A DNA stretch of 64,000 bases from Petrolisthes cinctipes. Lineage: Eukaryota > Arthropoda > Malacostraca > Decapoda > Porcellanidae. The notes under the pieces are model-generated. The model was given only the letters and a program-made list of their open reading frames with translations, was not told the origin of the DNA and searched no databases. The DNA lies in the NCBI GenBank assembly GCA_033782935.1, contig JAWQEG010000411.1, positions 1,919,501-1,983,500 of the forward strand, given 5' to 3'. The translations under genes were made by a program, and so were the position numbers. Of this stretch, positions 48,884-63,090 are shown one piece after another (position 1 is the stretch's first letter; each line of letters opens with the position of its first letter).

Positions 48884-51800
48884 ATTTTGAAAATACTCTA
48901 ACACGGAGTAGGCATGTACAGATCGCTTCTGGGACCCCAAAATATCGAATTTTCGGGTGTTTTGAGTATGAATTTGAGATATAAACGGGTACTGAAGATG
49001 CATGCACAAATCGACTTTTGGGCACCTAAAACATCGATTTTTAAGCATGTTTTGTGCCTGTATTTTGAAAATACACTAACACGGAGTAGGCATGTACAGA
49101 TCGCTTCTGCGACCCCATAATATCGAATTTCCGGGTGTTTTGGGCCTGAATTTGAGATATCGCCTTTACGCACCTAAAATATCGATTTTTAGCATGTTTT
49201 GAGCCTATAATTTGAAAATATTCTAGCACTGAGTAGGCATGTACAGATCGCTTCTGAGACCCCAAAATATCGAATTTTCGGGTGTTTTGAGCCTCAATTT
49301 GAGATATAAACGGGTACTGAAGGTGCATGCACATATCGACTTTTTGGCACCTAAAACATCGATTTTGAGCAAGTTTTGGGCCTGTATTTTGAAAATACTC
49401 TAACACGGAGTAGTCATGTACAGATCGCTTCTAGGACCCCTAAATATCGAATTTTCAGGGGTTTTGGGCCTTAATTTGAGATATCGCCTTTGCGCACCTA
49501 AAATATCGATTTTTAGCATGTTTTGAGCCTATAATTTGAAAATATTCTAGCACTGAGTAGGCATGTACAGATTGCTTCTGGGACCCAAAAAATTTGAATT
49601 TTCGGGTGTTTTGAGCCTGAATTTGAGATATAAACGGGTACAGAAGATACATGCATATATTGACTTTGGGCATCTAAAATATCGATTTTCAGCATGTTTT
49701 GGGCATGTATTTTGAAAATACTCTAAAACGGAGTAGGCTTGTACAGATCGCTTCTGGGACCCCAAAATATCGAATTTTCGGGAGTTTTAAGCCTGCATTT
49801 GAGATATAAACGGGTACTGAAGATGCATGCACATATCGACTTTTTGGCACCTAAAACATCGATTTTGAGCATGTTTTGGGCCTGCATTTTGAAAATACTT
49901 TAACTCGGAGTAGGCATGTACAGATCGCTTCTGGGACCCCAAAATATCGAATTTTCGGGTGTTTTGAGTATGAATTTGAGATATAAACGGGTACTGAAGA
50001 TGCATGCACATATCGACTTTTGGGCACCTAAAACATCGATTTTGAGCATGTTTTGGGCCTGTATTTTGAAAATACTCTAACACGGAGTAGGCATGTACAG
50101 ATCACTTCTGCGACCCCATAATATCGAATTTTCGGGTGTTTTGGGCCTGAATTTGAGATATCGGCTTTACACACCTAAAATATCGATTTTTAGCATGTTT
50201 TGAGCCTATAATTTGAAAATATTCTAGCACTGAGTAGGCATGTACAGATCGCTTCTGGGACCCCAAAATATCGAATTTTCGGGTGTTTTGAGCTTGAATT
50301 TGATATATAAACGAGTACAGAAGATGCATGCACATATCGACTTTTGGGCACCTAAAATATCGATTTTGAGCATGTTTTGAGCCTATATTTTGAAAACATT
50401 CTAGCACTGAGTAGGCATGTACAGATCGCTTCTGGGACCCCTAAATATCGAATTTTCGGGTGTTTTGGGCCTTAATTTGAAATATCGACTTTTTGACACC
50501 TAAAATATCGATTTTTAGCATGTTTTTAGACTATATTTTGAAAATATTCTAGCACTGAGTAGGCATGTACAGATTGCTTCTGGGACCCAAAAAATTTGAA
50601 TTTTCGGGTGTTTTGAGCCTGAATTTGAGATATAAACGGGTACAGAAGATACATGCATATATTGACTTTGGGCATCTAAAATATCGATTTTCAGCATGTT
50701 TTGGGCATGTATTTTGAAAATACTCTAAAACGGAGTAGGCTTGTACAGATCGCTTCTGGGACCCCAAAATATCGAATTTTCGGGAGTTTTAAGCCTGCAT
50801 TTGAGATATAAACGGGTACTGAAGATGCATGCACATATCGACTTTTTGGCACCTAAAACATCGATTTTGAGCATGTTTTGGGCCTGCATTTTGAAAATAC
50901 TTTAACTCGGAGTAGGCATGTACACATCGCTTCTGGGACCCTTAAATATCGAATTTTCGGGTGTTTTGGGCCTTAATTTGAGATATCGACTTTTTGGCAC
51001 CTAAAATATCGATTTTTAGCATGTTTTTAGCCTATATTTTGAAAATATTCTAGCACTGAGTAGGCATGTACAGATTGCTTATGGGACCCAAAAATATTGA
51101 ATTTTCGGGTGTTTAGGGCCAGAATTTGAGATATAAACGGGTACAGAAGATGCATGCACATATTGACTTTGGGCATCTAAAATATCGATTTTCAGCATGT
51201 TTTGGGCATGTATTTTGAAAATACTCTAACACGGAGTAGCCATGTACAGATCGCTTCTGGGACCCCAAAATATCGAATTTTCGGGTGTTTTGAGTATGAA
51301 TTTGAGATATAAACGGGTATTGAAGATGCATGCACATATCGACTTTTGGGCACCTAAAACATCGATTTTGAGCATGTTTTGTGCCTGTATTTTGAAAATA
51401 CTCTAACACGGAGTAGGCATGTACAGATCGCTTCTGCGACCCCATAATATCGAATTTTCGGGTGTTTTGGGCCTGAATTTGAGATATCGCCTTTACGCAC
51501 CTAAAATATCGATTTTTAGCATGTTTTGAGCCTATAATTTGAAAATATTCTAGCACTGAGTAGGCATGTACAGATCGCTTCTGGGACCCCAAAATATCGA
51601 ATTTTCGGGTGTTTTGAGCCTCAATTTGAGATATAAACGGGTACTGAAGATGCATGCACATATCGACTTTTTGGCACCTAAAACATCGATTTTGAGCATG
51701 TTTTGGGCCTGCATTTTGAAAATACTTTAACTCGGAGCAGGCATGTACAGATCGCTTCTAGGACCCCTAAATATCGAATTTTCGGGGGTTTTGGGCCTTA

Positions 51801-53709
51801 ATTTGAGATATCGCCTTTACGCACCTAAAATATCGATTTTTAGCTTGTTTTGAGCCTATATTTTGAAAATATTCTAGCACTAAGTAGGCATGTACAGATC
51901 GCTTCTGGGACCCCAAAATATCGAATTTTCGGGTGTTTTGAGCCTGAATTTGAGATATAAACGGGTACAGAAGATACATGCATATTGACTTTGGGGATCT
52001 AAAATATCGATTTTCAGCATGTTTTGGGCATGTATTTTGAAAATACTCTAAAACGGAGTAGGCTTGTACAGATCGCTTCTGGGACCCCAAAATATCGAAT
52101 TTTCGGGTGTTTTGAGCTTGAATTTGAGATATAAACGGGTACTGAAGATGCATGCACATATCGACTTTTTGGCACCTAAAACATCGATTTTGAGCATGTT
52201 TTGGGCCTGCATTTTGAAAATACTTTAACTCGGAGTAGGCATGTACACATCGATTCTGGGACCCCTAAATATCGAATTTTCGGGTGTTTTGGGCCTTAAT
52301 TTGAGATATCGACTTTTTGGCACCTAAAATATCGATTTTTAGCATGTTTTTAGCCTATAGTTTGAAAATATTCTAGCACTGAGTAGGCATGTACAGATTG
52401 CTTCTGGGACCCCAAAATATTGAATTTACGGGTGTTTTGAGCCTGAATTTGAGATATAAACGGGTACAGAAGATACATGCACATATTGACTTTGGGCATC
52501 TAAAATATCGATTTTCAGCATATTTTGGGCATGTATTTTGAAAATACTCTAACACGGAGTAGGCATGTACAGATCGCTTCTGGGACCCCAAAATATCGAA
52601 TTTTCGGGTGTTTTGAGTATGAATTTGAGATATAAACGGGTACTGAAGATGCATGCACATATCGACTTTTTGGCGCCTAAAACATCGATTTTGAGCATGT
52701 TTTGGGCCTGCATTTTGAAAATACTTTAACTCGGAGTAGGCATGTACAGATCGCTTCTAGGACCCATAAATATCGAATTTTCGGGGGTTTTGGGCCTTAA
52801 TTTGAGATATCGCCTTTACGCACCTAAAATATCGATTTTTAGCTTGTTTTGAGCATATATTTTGAAAATATTCTAGCACTAAGTAGGCATGTACAGATTG
52901 CTTCTGGGACCCCAAAATATTGAATTTTCGGGTGTTTTGAGCCTGAATTTGAGATATAAACGGGTACAGATGATACATGCACAGATTGACTTTGGGCATC
53001 TAAAATATCGATTTTCAGCATGTTTTGGGCATGTATTTTGAAAATACTCTAACACGGAGTAGGCATGTACAGATCGCTTCTGGGACCCCAAAATATCGAA
53101 TTTTCGGGTGTTTTGGGCCTGAATTTGAGATATCGCCTTTACGAACCTAAAATATCGATTTTTAGCATGTTTTGAACCTATATTTTGAAAATATTCTAGC
53201 ACTGAGTAGGCATGTACAGATCGCTTCTGGGACCCCAAAATATCTAATTTTCGGGTGTTTTGAGCTTGAATTTGAGATATAAACGAGTACAGAAGATGCA
53301 TACAAATATCGACTTTTGGGCACCTAAAATATCGATTTTGAGCATGTTTTGAGCCTATATTTTGAAAACATTCTAGCATTGAGTAGGCATGTACAGATCG
53401 CTTCTGGGACCCAAAAATATCGAATTTTCGGGTGTTTAGGGCCTGAATTTGAGATATAAACGGGTTCAGAAGATGCATGCACATATCGACTTTTGGGCAC
53501 CTAAAACATCGATTTTGAGCATGTTTTGGCCTGTATTTTGAAAATACTCTAACACGGAGTAGGCATGTACAGATCGCTTCTGGGACCCCAAAATATCGAA
53601 TTTTCGGGTGTTTTGGGCCTGAATTTGAGATATCGCCTTTACGCACCTAAAATATCGATTTTTAGCATGTTTTGAGCCTATATTTTGAAAATATTCTATC
53701 ACTGAGTAG

Positions 53710-54529
53710 GCATGTACAGATTGCTTCTGGGACCCCAAAATATCGAATTTTCGGGTGTTTTGAGCTTGAATTTGAGATATAAACGAGTACATAAGATGCA
53801 TGCACATATCGACTTTTGGGCACCTAAAATATAGATTTTGAGCATGTTTTGAGACTATATTTTGAAAACATTCTAGCACTGAGTAGGCATGTACATATCG
53901 CTTCTGGGACCCAAAAATATCGAATTTTTGGGTGTTTAGGGCCAGAATTTGAGATATAAACGGGTACAGAAGATGCATGCACATATCGACTTTTGGGCAC
54001 CTAAAAGATCGATTTTCAGTATTTTTTTGGCCTGTATTTTGAAAATACTCTAACACGGAGTAGGCATGTACAGATCGCTTCTGGGACCCTAATTATCGAA
54101 TTTTCGGGTGTTTTGGGCCTTAATTTGAGATATCGCCTTTACGCTCCTAAAATATCGATTATTAGCATGTTTTGAGCTAATATTTTGAAAATATTCTAGC
54201 ACTGAGTAGGCATGTACAGATCGCTTCAGGGACCCCAAAATATCGAATTTTCGGGTGTTTTGAGCCTGAATTTGAGATATAAACGAGTACAGAAGATGCA
54301 TGCACATATCGACTTTTGGGCAACTTATCGATTTTGAGCATGTTTTGAGCCTATATTTTGAAAACATTCTAGCACTGAGTAGGCATGTACAGATCGCTTC
54401 TGGGACCCCAAAATATCGAATTTTAGGGTGTTTAGGGCCAGAATTTGAGATATCGCCTTTACGCACCTAAAATATCGATTTTTAGCATGTTTTGAGCCTA
54501 TATTTTGAAAATATTCTATCACTGAGTAG
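53710..54529 (+). repeat. 820-bp pentamer in the second 13-kb unit, unit 1
   Basis: Copy of 40,219-41,038 at offset 13,491, with the same private marks and the same hybrid fifth monomer. Confidence 0.88.
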
Positions 54530-55271
54530 GCATGTACAGATTGCTTCTGGGACCCCAAAATATCGAATTTTCGGGTGTTTTGAGCTTGAATTTGAGATAT
54601 AAACGAGTACATAAGATGCATGCACATATCGACTTTTGGGCACCTAAAATATAGATTTTGAGCATGTTTTGAGACTATATTTTGAAAACATTCTAGCACT
54701 GAGTAGGCATGTACATATCGCTTCTGGGACCCAAAAATATCGAATTTTCGGGTGTTTAGGGCCAGAATTTGAGATATAAACGGGTACAGAAGATGCATGC
54801 ACATATCGACTTTTGGGCACCTAAAAGATCGATTTTCAGTATTTTTTTGGCCTGTATTTTGAAAATACTCTAACACGGAGTAGGCATGTACAGATCGCTT
54901 CTGGGACCCCTAATTATCGAATTTTCGGGTGTTTTGGGCCTAAATTTGAGATATCGCCTTTACGCTCCTAAAATATCGATTATTAGCATGTTTTGAGCTA
55001 ATATTTTGAAAATATTCTAGCACTGAGTAGGCATGTACAGATCGCTTCAGGGACCCCAAAATATCGAATTTTCGGGTGTTTTGAGCCTGAATTTGAGATA
55101 TAAACGAGTACAGAAGATGCATGCACATATCGACTTTTGGGCAACTTATCGATTTTGAGCATGTTTTGAGCCTATATTTTGAAAACATTCTAGCACTGAG
55201 TAGGCATGTACAGATCTCTTCTGGGACCCAAAAATATCGAATTTTAGGGTGTTTAGGGCCAGAATTTGAGA
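54530..55271 (+). repeat. 820-bp pentamer in the second 13-kb unit, unit 2 (partial)
   Basis: Copy of 41,039-41,780 at offset 13,491, ending at the same point in the monomer. Confidence 0.88.
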
Positions 55272-55369
55272 TATAAACGAGTATAGAAGATGCATACACA
55301 TATTGACTTTGGTCACCAAAAATATCGATTTTTGAGCATGTTTTGGGCCTGAATTTTGAAAATACTCTA
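55204..55369 (+). repeat. 166-bp monomer lacking 11 bp, occurrence 2
   Basis: Copy of 41,713-41,878, with 'ctctaacatgtacagatcgc'. Confidence 0.87.
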
Positions 55370-58300
55370 ACATGTACAGATCGCTTCTGGGACCCCAAAA
55401 TACCGAATTTTCTGGTGTTTTGAGCTTGAATTTGAGATATAAACGAGTACAGAAGATGCATGCACATATCGACTATTGGGCACCTAAAATATCGATTTTG
55501 AGCATGTTTTGAGCCTATATTTTGAAAACATTCTAGCACTGAGTAGGCATGTACAGATCGCTTCTGGGACCCCTAAATATCGAATTTTCGGGTGTTTGGG
55601 CCTTAATTTGAGATATCGACTTTTTGGCACCTAAAATATCGATTTTTAGCATGTTTTTAGCCCATATTTTGAAAATATTCTAGCACTGTGTAGGCATGTA
55701 CAGATTGCTTCTGGGACCCTAAAATATTGAATTTTCGGGTGTTTAGGGCCAGAATTTGAGATATAAACGGGTACAGAAGATGCATGCACATATCGACTTT
55801 TGGGCACCTAAAATATCGATTTTGAGGATGTTTTAAGCCTATATTTTGAAAACATTATAGCACTGAGTAGGCATGTACAGATCGCTTCTGGGACCCAAAA
55901 ATATCGAATTTTCGGGTGATTAGGGCCAGAATTTAACATATAAACGGGTACAGAAGATGCATGCACATATCGACATTTGGGCACCTAAAAGATCGATTTT
56001 CAGTATGTTTCTAGCCTGTATTTTGAAAATACTCTAACACGGAGTAGGAATGTACAGATCGCTTCTGGGACCCAAAAATATCGAATTTTCGGGTGTTTAG
56101 AGCCAGAATTTAACATATAAACGGGTACAGAAGATGCAAGCACATATCGACTTTTGGGCACCTAAAAGATCGATTTTCAGTATGTTTTTGGCCTGTATTT
56201 TGAAAATACTCTAACACGGAGTAGTAATGTACAGATCGGTTCTGGGACCCCTAAATATCGAATTTTCGGGTGTTTTGGGCCTTAATTTTAGATATCGCCT
56301 TTACGCACCTAAAATGTAGATTTTTAGCATGTTTTGAGCCTATATTATGAAAATATTCTAGCACTGCGTAGGCATGTACAGATCGCTTCTGGGAAACCAA
56401 AATATCGAATTTTCGGGTGTTTTGAGCTTGAATTTGAGATATAAACGAGTACAGAAGATGCATGCACATATCGACTTTTGGGCACCTAAAAGATCGATTT
56501 TCAGTATGTTTTTGGCCTGTATTTTGAAAATACTCTAACACGGAGTAGGCATGTACAGATCGCTTCTGGGACCCCTAAATATCGAATTTTCGGGTGTTTT
56601 GGGACTGAATTTGAGATATCGACTTTTTGGCACCTAAAAGATCGATTTTTAGCATGTTTTTAGCCTATATTTTGAAAATATTCTAGCACTGAGTAGGCAT
56701 GTACAGATTGCTTCTGGGACCCCAAAATATTGAATTTTCGGGTGTTTTGAGCTTGAATTTGAGATATAAACGAGTACAGAAGATGCATACACATATCGAC
56801 TTTTGGGCACCTAAAATATCGATTTTGAGCATGTTTTGAGCCTATATTTTGAAAACATTCTAGCATTGAGTAGGCATGTACAGATCGCTTCTGGGACCCA
56901 AAAATATCGAATATTCGGGTGTATAGGGCCAGAATTTGAGATATAAACTTTTTCAGAAGATGCATTCACATATCGACTTTTGGGCACCTAAAATATCGAT
57001 TTTCAGTATGTTTTTGGCCTGTATTTTGAAAATACTCTAACACGGAGTAGGCATGTACAGATCGCTTCTGGGACCCCTAAATATCGAATTTTCGGGTGTT
57101 TTGGGCCTTAATTTGAAATATCTCCTTTACGCACCTAAAATATCGATTTTTAGTATGTTTTTAGCCTATATTTTGAAAATATTCTAGCACTGAGTAGGCA
57201 TGTACAGATCGCTTCTGGGACCCCAAAATATCGAATTTTCGGGTGTTTTGAGCCTGAATTTGAGATATAAACGAGTACAGAAGATTCATGCACATATCGA
57301 CTTTTGGGCACCTAAAATATCGATTTTGAGCATGTTTTGAGCCTATATTTTGAAAACATTATAGCACTGAGTAGGCATGTACAGATCGCTTCTGGGACCC
57401 CAAAATATCGAATTTTCGGGTGTTTTGAGCCTGAATTTGAGATATAAACGAGTATAGAAGATGCATACACATATTGACATTGGGCACCAAAAATATCGAT
57501 TTTCAGCATGTTTTGGGCCTGAATTTTGAAAATACTCTAACACGAAGTAGGGATGTACAGATCGCTTCTGGGACCCCAAAATATCAAATTTTCGGGTGTT
57601 TAGGGCCAGAATTTGAGATATAAACGGGTACAGAAGATGCATGCACATATCGACTTTTGGGCACCTAAAATATCGATTTTCAGTATGTTTTTGGCCTGTA
57701 TTTTGAAAATACTCTAACACGGAGTAGGCATGTACAGATCGCTTCTGGGACCCCTAAATATCGAAGTTTCGGGTGTTTTGGGACTGAATTTGAGATATCG
57801 ACTTTTTGGCACCTAAAATATCGATTTTTAGCATGTTTTTAGCCTGTATTTTGAAAATATTCTAGCACTGAGTAGGCATGTAGAGATTGCTTCTGGGACC
57901 CCAAAATATTGAATTTTCGGGTGTTTTGAGCCTGAATTTGAGATATAAACGGGAACAGAAGATACATGCACATATTGACTTTGGGCATCTAAATTATCTA
58001 TTTTCAGCATGTTTTGGGCCTGTATTTTGAAAATACTCTAACACGAAGTAGGCATGTACAGATCGCTTCTGGGACCCCAAAATATCGAATTTTCGGGTGT
58101 TTTGAGCCTGAATTTGAGATATAAACGAGTACAGAAGATGCATGCACATATCGACTTTTGGGCACCTAAAATATCGATTTTGAGCATGTTTTGAGCCTAT
58201 ATTTTGAAAACATTCTAGCACTGAGTAGGCATGTACAGATCGCTTCTGGGACCCCAAAATATCGAATTTTCGGGTGTTTTGAGCCTGAATTTGAGATATA

Positions 58301-60079
58301 AACGAGTATAGAAGATGCATACACATATTGACTTTGGGCACCAAAAATATCGATTTTCAGCATGTTTTGGGCCTGAATTTTGAAAATACTCTAACACGGA
58401 GTAGGCATGTACAGATCGCTTCTGTGACCCCAAAATATAGAATTTTTGGGTGTTTAGGGCCAGAATTTGAGATATAAACGGGAACAGAAGATGCATGCAC
58501 ATATCGACTTTTGGGCACCTAAAAGATCGATTTTCTGTATGTTTTTGGCCTGTATTTTGAAAATACTCTAACACCGAGTAGGCATGTACAGATCGCTTCT
58601 GGGACCCCAAAATATCGAATTTTCGGGTGTTTTGAGTATGAATTTGAGATATAACGGGTATTGAAGATGCATGCACATATCGACTTTTTGGCACCTAAAA
58701 CATCGATTTTGAGCATGTTTTGGGCCTGCATTTTGAAAATACTTTAACTCGGAGTAGGCATGTACAGATCGCTTCTGGGACCCCTAAATATCGAATTTTC
58801 GGGTGTTTTGGGACTGAATTTGAGATATCGACTTTTTGGCACCTAAAAGATCGATTTTTAGCATGTTTTTAGCCTATATTTTGTAAATATTCTAGCACTG
58901 AGTAGGCATGTACAGATTGCTTCTGGGACCCAAAAATATTGAATTTTCGGGTGTTTTGAGCCTGAATTTGAGATATAAACGGGTACAGAAGATACATGCA
59001 CATATTGACTTTGGGCATCTAAAATATCGATTTTGAGCATGTTTTGGGCATGTATTTTGAAAATACTCTAACACGAAGTAGGGATGTACAGATCGCTTCT
59101 GGGACCCCAAAATATCAAATTTTCGGGTGTTTAGGGCCAGAATTTGAGATATAAACGGGTACTGAAGATGCATGCACATATTGACTTTTGGGCACCTAAA
59201 ACATCGATTTTTAAGCATGTTTTGGCCTGTATTTTGAAAATACTCTAACACGGAGTAGGCATGTACAGATCGCTTCCGGGACCCCAAAATATCGAATTTT
59301 CGGGTGTTTTGGGCCTGAATTTGAGATATCGCCTTTACGCACCTAAAATATCGATTTTTAGCATGTTTTAAGCCTATATTTTGAAAATATTCTATCACTG
59401 AGTAGGCATGTACAGATCGCTTCTGGGACCCCAAAATATCGAATTTTCGGGTGTTTTGAGCTTGAATTTGAGATATAAACGAGTACATAAGATGCATGCA
59501 CATATCGACTTTTGGGCACCTAAAATATCGATTTTGAGCATGTTTTGAGACTATATTTTGAAAACATTCTAGCTCTGAGTAGGCATGTACATATCGCTTC
59601 TGGGACCCAAAAATATCGAATTTTCGGGTGTTTAGGGCCAGAATTTGAGATATAAACGGGTACAGAAGATGCATGCACATATCGACTTTTGGGCACCAAA
59701 AAGATCGATTTTCAGTATGTTTTTGGCCTGTATTTTGAAAATACTCTAACACGGAGTAGGCATGTACAGATCGCTTCTGGGACCCCTAATTATCGAATTT
59801 TCGGGTGTTTTGGGCTTTAATTTGAGATATCGCCTTTACGCTCCTAAAATATCGATTTTTAGCATGTTTTGAGCTAATATTTTGAAAATATTCTAGCACT
59901 GAGTAGGCATGTACAGATCGCTTCAGGGACCCCAAAATATCGAATTTTCGGGTGTTTTGAGCCTGAATTTGAGATGTAAACGAGTACAGAAGATGCATGC
60001 ACATATCGACTTTTGGGCAACTTATCGATTTTGAGCATGTTTTGAGCCTAAATTTTGAAAACATTCTAGCACTGAGTAG

Positions 60080-60245
60080 GCATGTACAGATCGCTTCTGG
60101 GACCCAAAAATATCGAATTTTAGGGTGATTAGTGCCAGAATTTGAGATATAAACGAGTATAGAAGATGCATACACATATTGACTTTGGGCACCAAAAATA
60201 TCGATTTTTGAGCATGTTTTGGGCCTGAATTTTGAAAATACTCTA
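60080..60245 (+). repeat. 166-bp monomer lacking 11 bp, occurrence 3
   Basis: Same 'ctctaacatgtacag' join as at 41,713, followed by 'gatcggttctggg'. It shows that the tail descends from the same ancestor as the 820-bp region. Confidence 0.86.
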
Positions 60246-62923
60246 ACATGTACAGATCGGTTCTGGGACCCCAAAATATCGAATTTTCTGGTGTTTTGAG
60301 CTTGAATTTGAGATATAAACGAGTACAGAAGATGCGTGCACATATCGACTATTGGGCACCTAAAATATCGATTTTGAGCATGTTTTGAGCCTATATTTTG
60401 AAAACATTCTAGCACTCAGTAGGCATGTACAGATCGCTTCTGGGACCCCAAAATATCTAATTTTCGGGTGTTTTGGGCCTGAATTTGAGATATCGCCTTT
60501 ACGAACCTAAAATATCGATTTTTAGCATGTTTTGAACCTATATTTTGAAAATATTCTAGCACTGAGTAGGCATGTACAAATCGCTTCTGGGACCCCAAAA
60601 TATCGAATTTTCGGGTGTTTTGAGCTTGAATTTGAGATATAAACGAGTACAGAAGATGCATACACATATCGACTTTTGGGCACCTAAAATATCGATTTTG
60701 AGCATGTTTTGAGCCTATATTGCGAAAACATTCTAGCATTGAGTAGGCATGTACAGATCGCTTCTGGGACCCAAAAATATCGAATTTTCGGGTTTTTAGG
60801 GCCAGAATTTGAGATATAAACGGGTTCAGAAGATGCATGCACATATCGACTTTTGGGCACCTAAAAGATCGATTTTCAGTATGTTTTGGGCCTGTATTTT
60901 GAAAATACTCTAACACGGAGTAGGCATGTACAGATTGCTTCTGGGACCCCTAAATATCGAATTTTCGGGTGTTTTGGGCCTTAATTTGAAATATCGCATT
61001 TGCGAACCTAAAATATCGATTTTTAGCATGTTTTGAACGTATATTTTGAAAATATTCTAGCACTGAGTAGGCATGTACAGATCGCTTCTGGGACCCCAAA
61101 ATATCGAATTTTCGGGTGTTTTGAGTTTGAATTTGAGATATAAACGAGTACAGAAGATGCATACACATATCGAGTTTTGGGCAACTAAAATATCGATTTT
61201 GAGCATGTTTTGAGCCTATATTTTGAAAACATTCTAGCATTGAGTAGGCATGTACAGATCGCTTCTGGGACCCAAAAATATCGAATTTTCGGGTGTTTAG
61301 GGCCTGAATTTGAGATATAAACGGGTTCAGAAAATGCATGCACATATCGACTTTTGGGCACCTAAAAGATCGATTTTCAGTATGTTTTTGGCCTGTATTT
61401 TGAAAATACTCTAACACGGAGTAGGCATGTACAGATCGCTTCTGGGACCCCTAAATATAGAATTTTCGGGTGTTTTGGGCCTTAATTTGAAATATCTCCT
61501 TTACGCACCTAAAATATCGATTTTTAGGATGTTTTTAGCCTATATTTTGAAAATATTCTAGCACTGAGTAGGCATGTACAGATCGCTTCTGGGACCCCAA
61601 AATATCGAATTTTCTGGTGTTTTGAGCCTAAATTTGAGATATAAACGAGTACAGAAGATTCATGCACATATCGACTTTTGGGCACCTAAAATATCGATTT
61701 TGAGCATGTTTTGAGCCTATATTTTGAAAACATTATAGCACTGAGTAGGCATGTACAGATAGCTTCTGGGACCCCAAAATATCGAATTTTCGGGTGTTTT
61801 GAGCCTGAATTTGAGATATAAACGAGTATAGAAGATGCATACACATATTGACATTGGGCACCAAAAATATCGATTTTCAGCATGTTTTGGGCCTGAATTT
61901 TGAAAATACTCTAACACGAAGTAGGGATGTACAGATCGCTTCTGGGACCCCAAAATATCAAATTTTCGGGTGTTTAGGGCCAGAATTTGAGATATAAACG
62001 GATACAGAACATACATGCACATATCGACTTTTGGGCACCTAAAAGATCGATTTTCAGTATGTTTTTGGCCTGTATTTTGAAAATACTCTAACACGGAGTA
62101 GGCATGTACAGATCGCTTCTGGGACCCCTAATTATCGAATTTTCGGGTGTTTTGGGCCTTAAATTGAGATATCGCCTTTACGCTCCTAAAATATCGGTTT
62201 TTAGCATGTTTTGAGCTAATATTTTGAAAATATTCTAGCACTGAGTAGGCATGTACAGATCGCTTCAGGGACCCCAAAATATCGAATTTTCGGGTGTTTT
62301 GAGCCTGAATTTGAGATATAAACGAGTACAGAAGATGCATGCACATATCGACTTTTGGGCAACTTATCGATTTTGAGCATGTTTTGAGCCTATATTTTGA
62401 AAACATTCTAGCACTGAGTAGGCATGTACAGATCGCTTCTGGGACCCAAAAATATCGAATTTTAGGGTGTTTAGGGCCAGAATTTGAGATATAAACGAGT
62501 ATAGAAGATGCATACACATATTGACTTTGGGCACCAAAAATATCGATTTTTGAGCATGTTTTGGGCCTGAATTTTGAAAATACTCTAACACGGAGTAGGC
62601 ATGTACAGATCGCTTCTGTGACCCCAAAATATCGAATTTTTGGGTGTTTAGGGCCAGAATTTGAGATATAAACGGGTACAGAAGATGCATGCACATATCG
62701 ACTTTTGGGCACCTAAAAGATCGATTTTCAGTATGTTTTTAGCCTGTATTTTGAAAATACTCTAACACCGTGTAGGCATGTACAGATCCCTTCTGAGACC
62801 CCAAAATATCGAATTTTCGGGTGTTTTGGGACTGAATTTGAGATATCGACTTTTTGGCACCTAAAATGTCGATTTCTAGCATGTTTTTAGCCTATATTTT
62901 GAAAATATTCTTGCACTGAGTAG

Positions 62924-63090
62924 GCATGTACAGATTGCTTCTGGGACCCCAAAATATTGAATTTTCGGGTGTTTTGAGCATGAATTTGAGATATAAACGG
63001 GTACAGAAGAATATCGCCTTTACGCACCTAAAATATCGATTTTTAGCATGTTTTGAGCCTATATTTTGAAAATATTCTAGTACTGAGTAG
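62924..63090 (+). repeat. Hybrid 167-bp monomer
   Basis: The front is M-like ('gattgc', 'atattg') through 'aaacgggtacagaag', then reads 'aatatcgcctttacgcacc', the block-B short-monomer back. The length of 167 bp lies between the short and long classes. The join falls inside the central segment that short monomers normally lack. Confidence 0.83.

Larger units (their letters stand above)
44856..58346 (+). repeat. About 13-kb tandem duplication, unit 2 (13,491 bp)
   Basis: Near-identical partner of 31,851-44,855, including the partial copy of the 3,336-bp unit (46,079-48,883), the 1,002-bp pair, the 820-bp pentamers and the variant 'aaactttttcagaag'. It contains an extra 486 bp at its left end. 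The right end at 58,346 is placed where the two units read 'caccaaaaagatcg' and 'caccaaaaatatcg'. Confidence 0.92.

Noticed and set aside
58892..59752. Reverse-strand open reading frames of 60-286 codons across the whole window as protein genes
   Set aside because: They start and stop at the same motifs in every monomer, overlap in different frames, end at monomer indels, and translate to the same short repeat. No promoter, splice or domain signal supports them.
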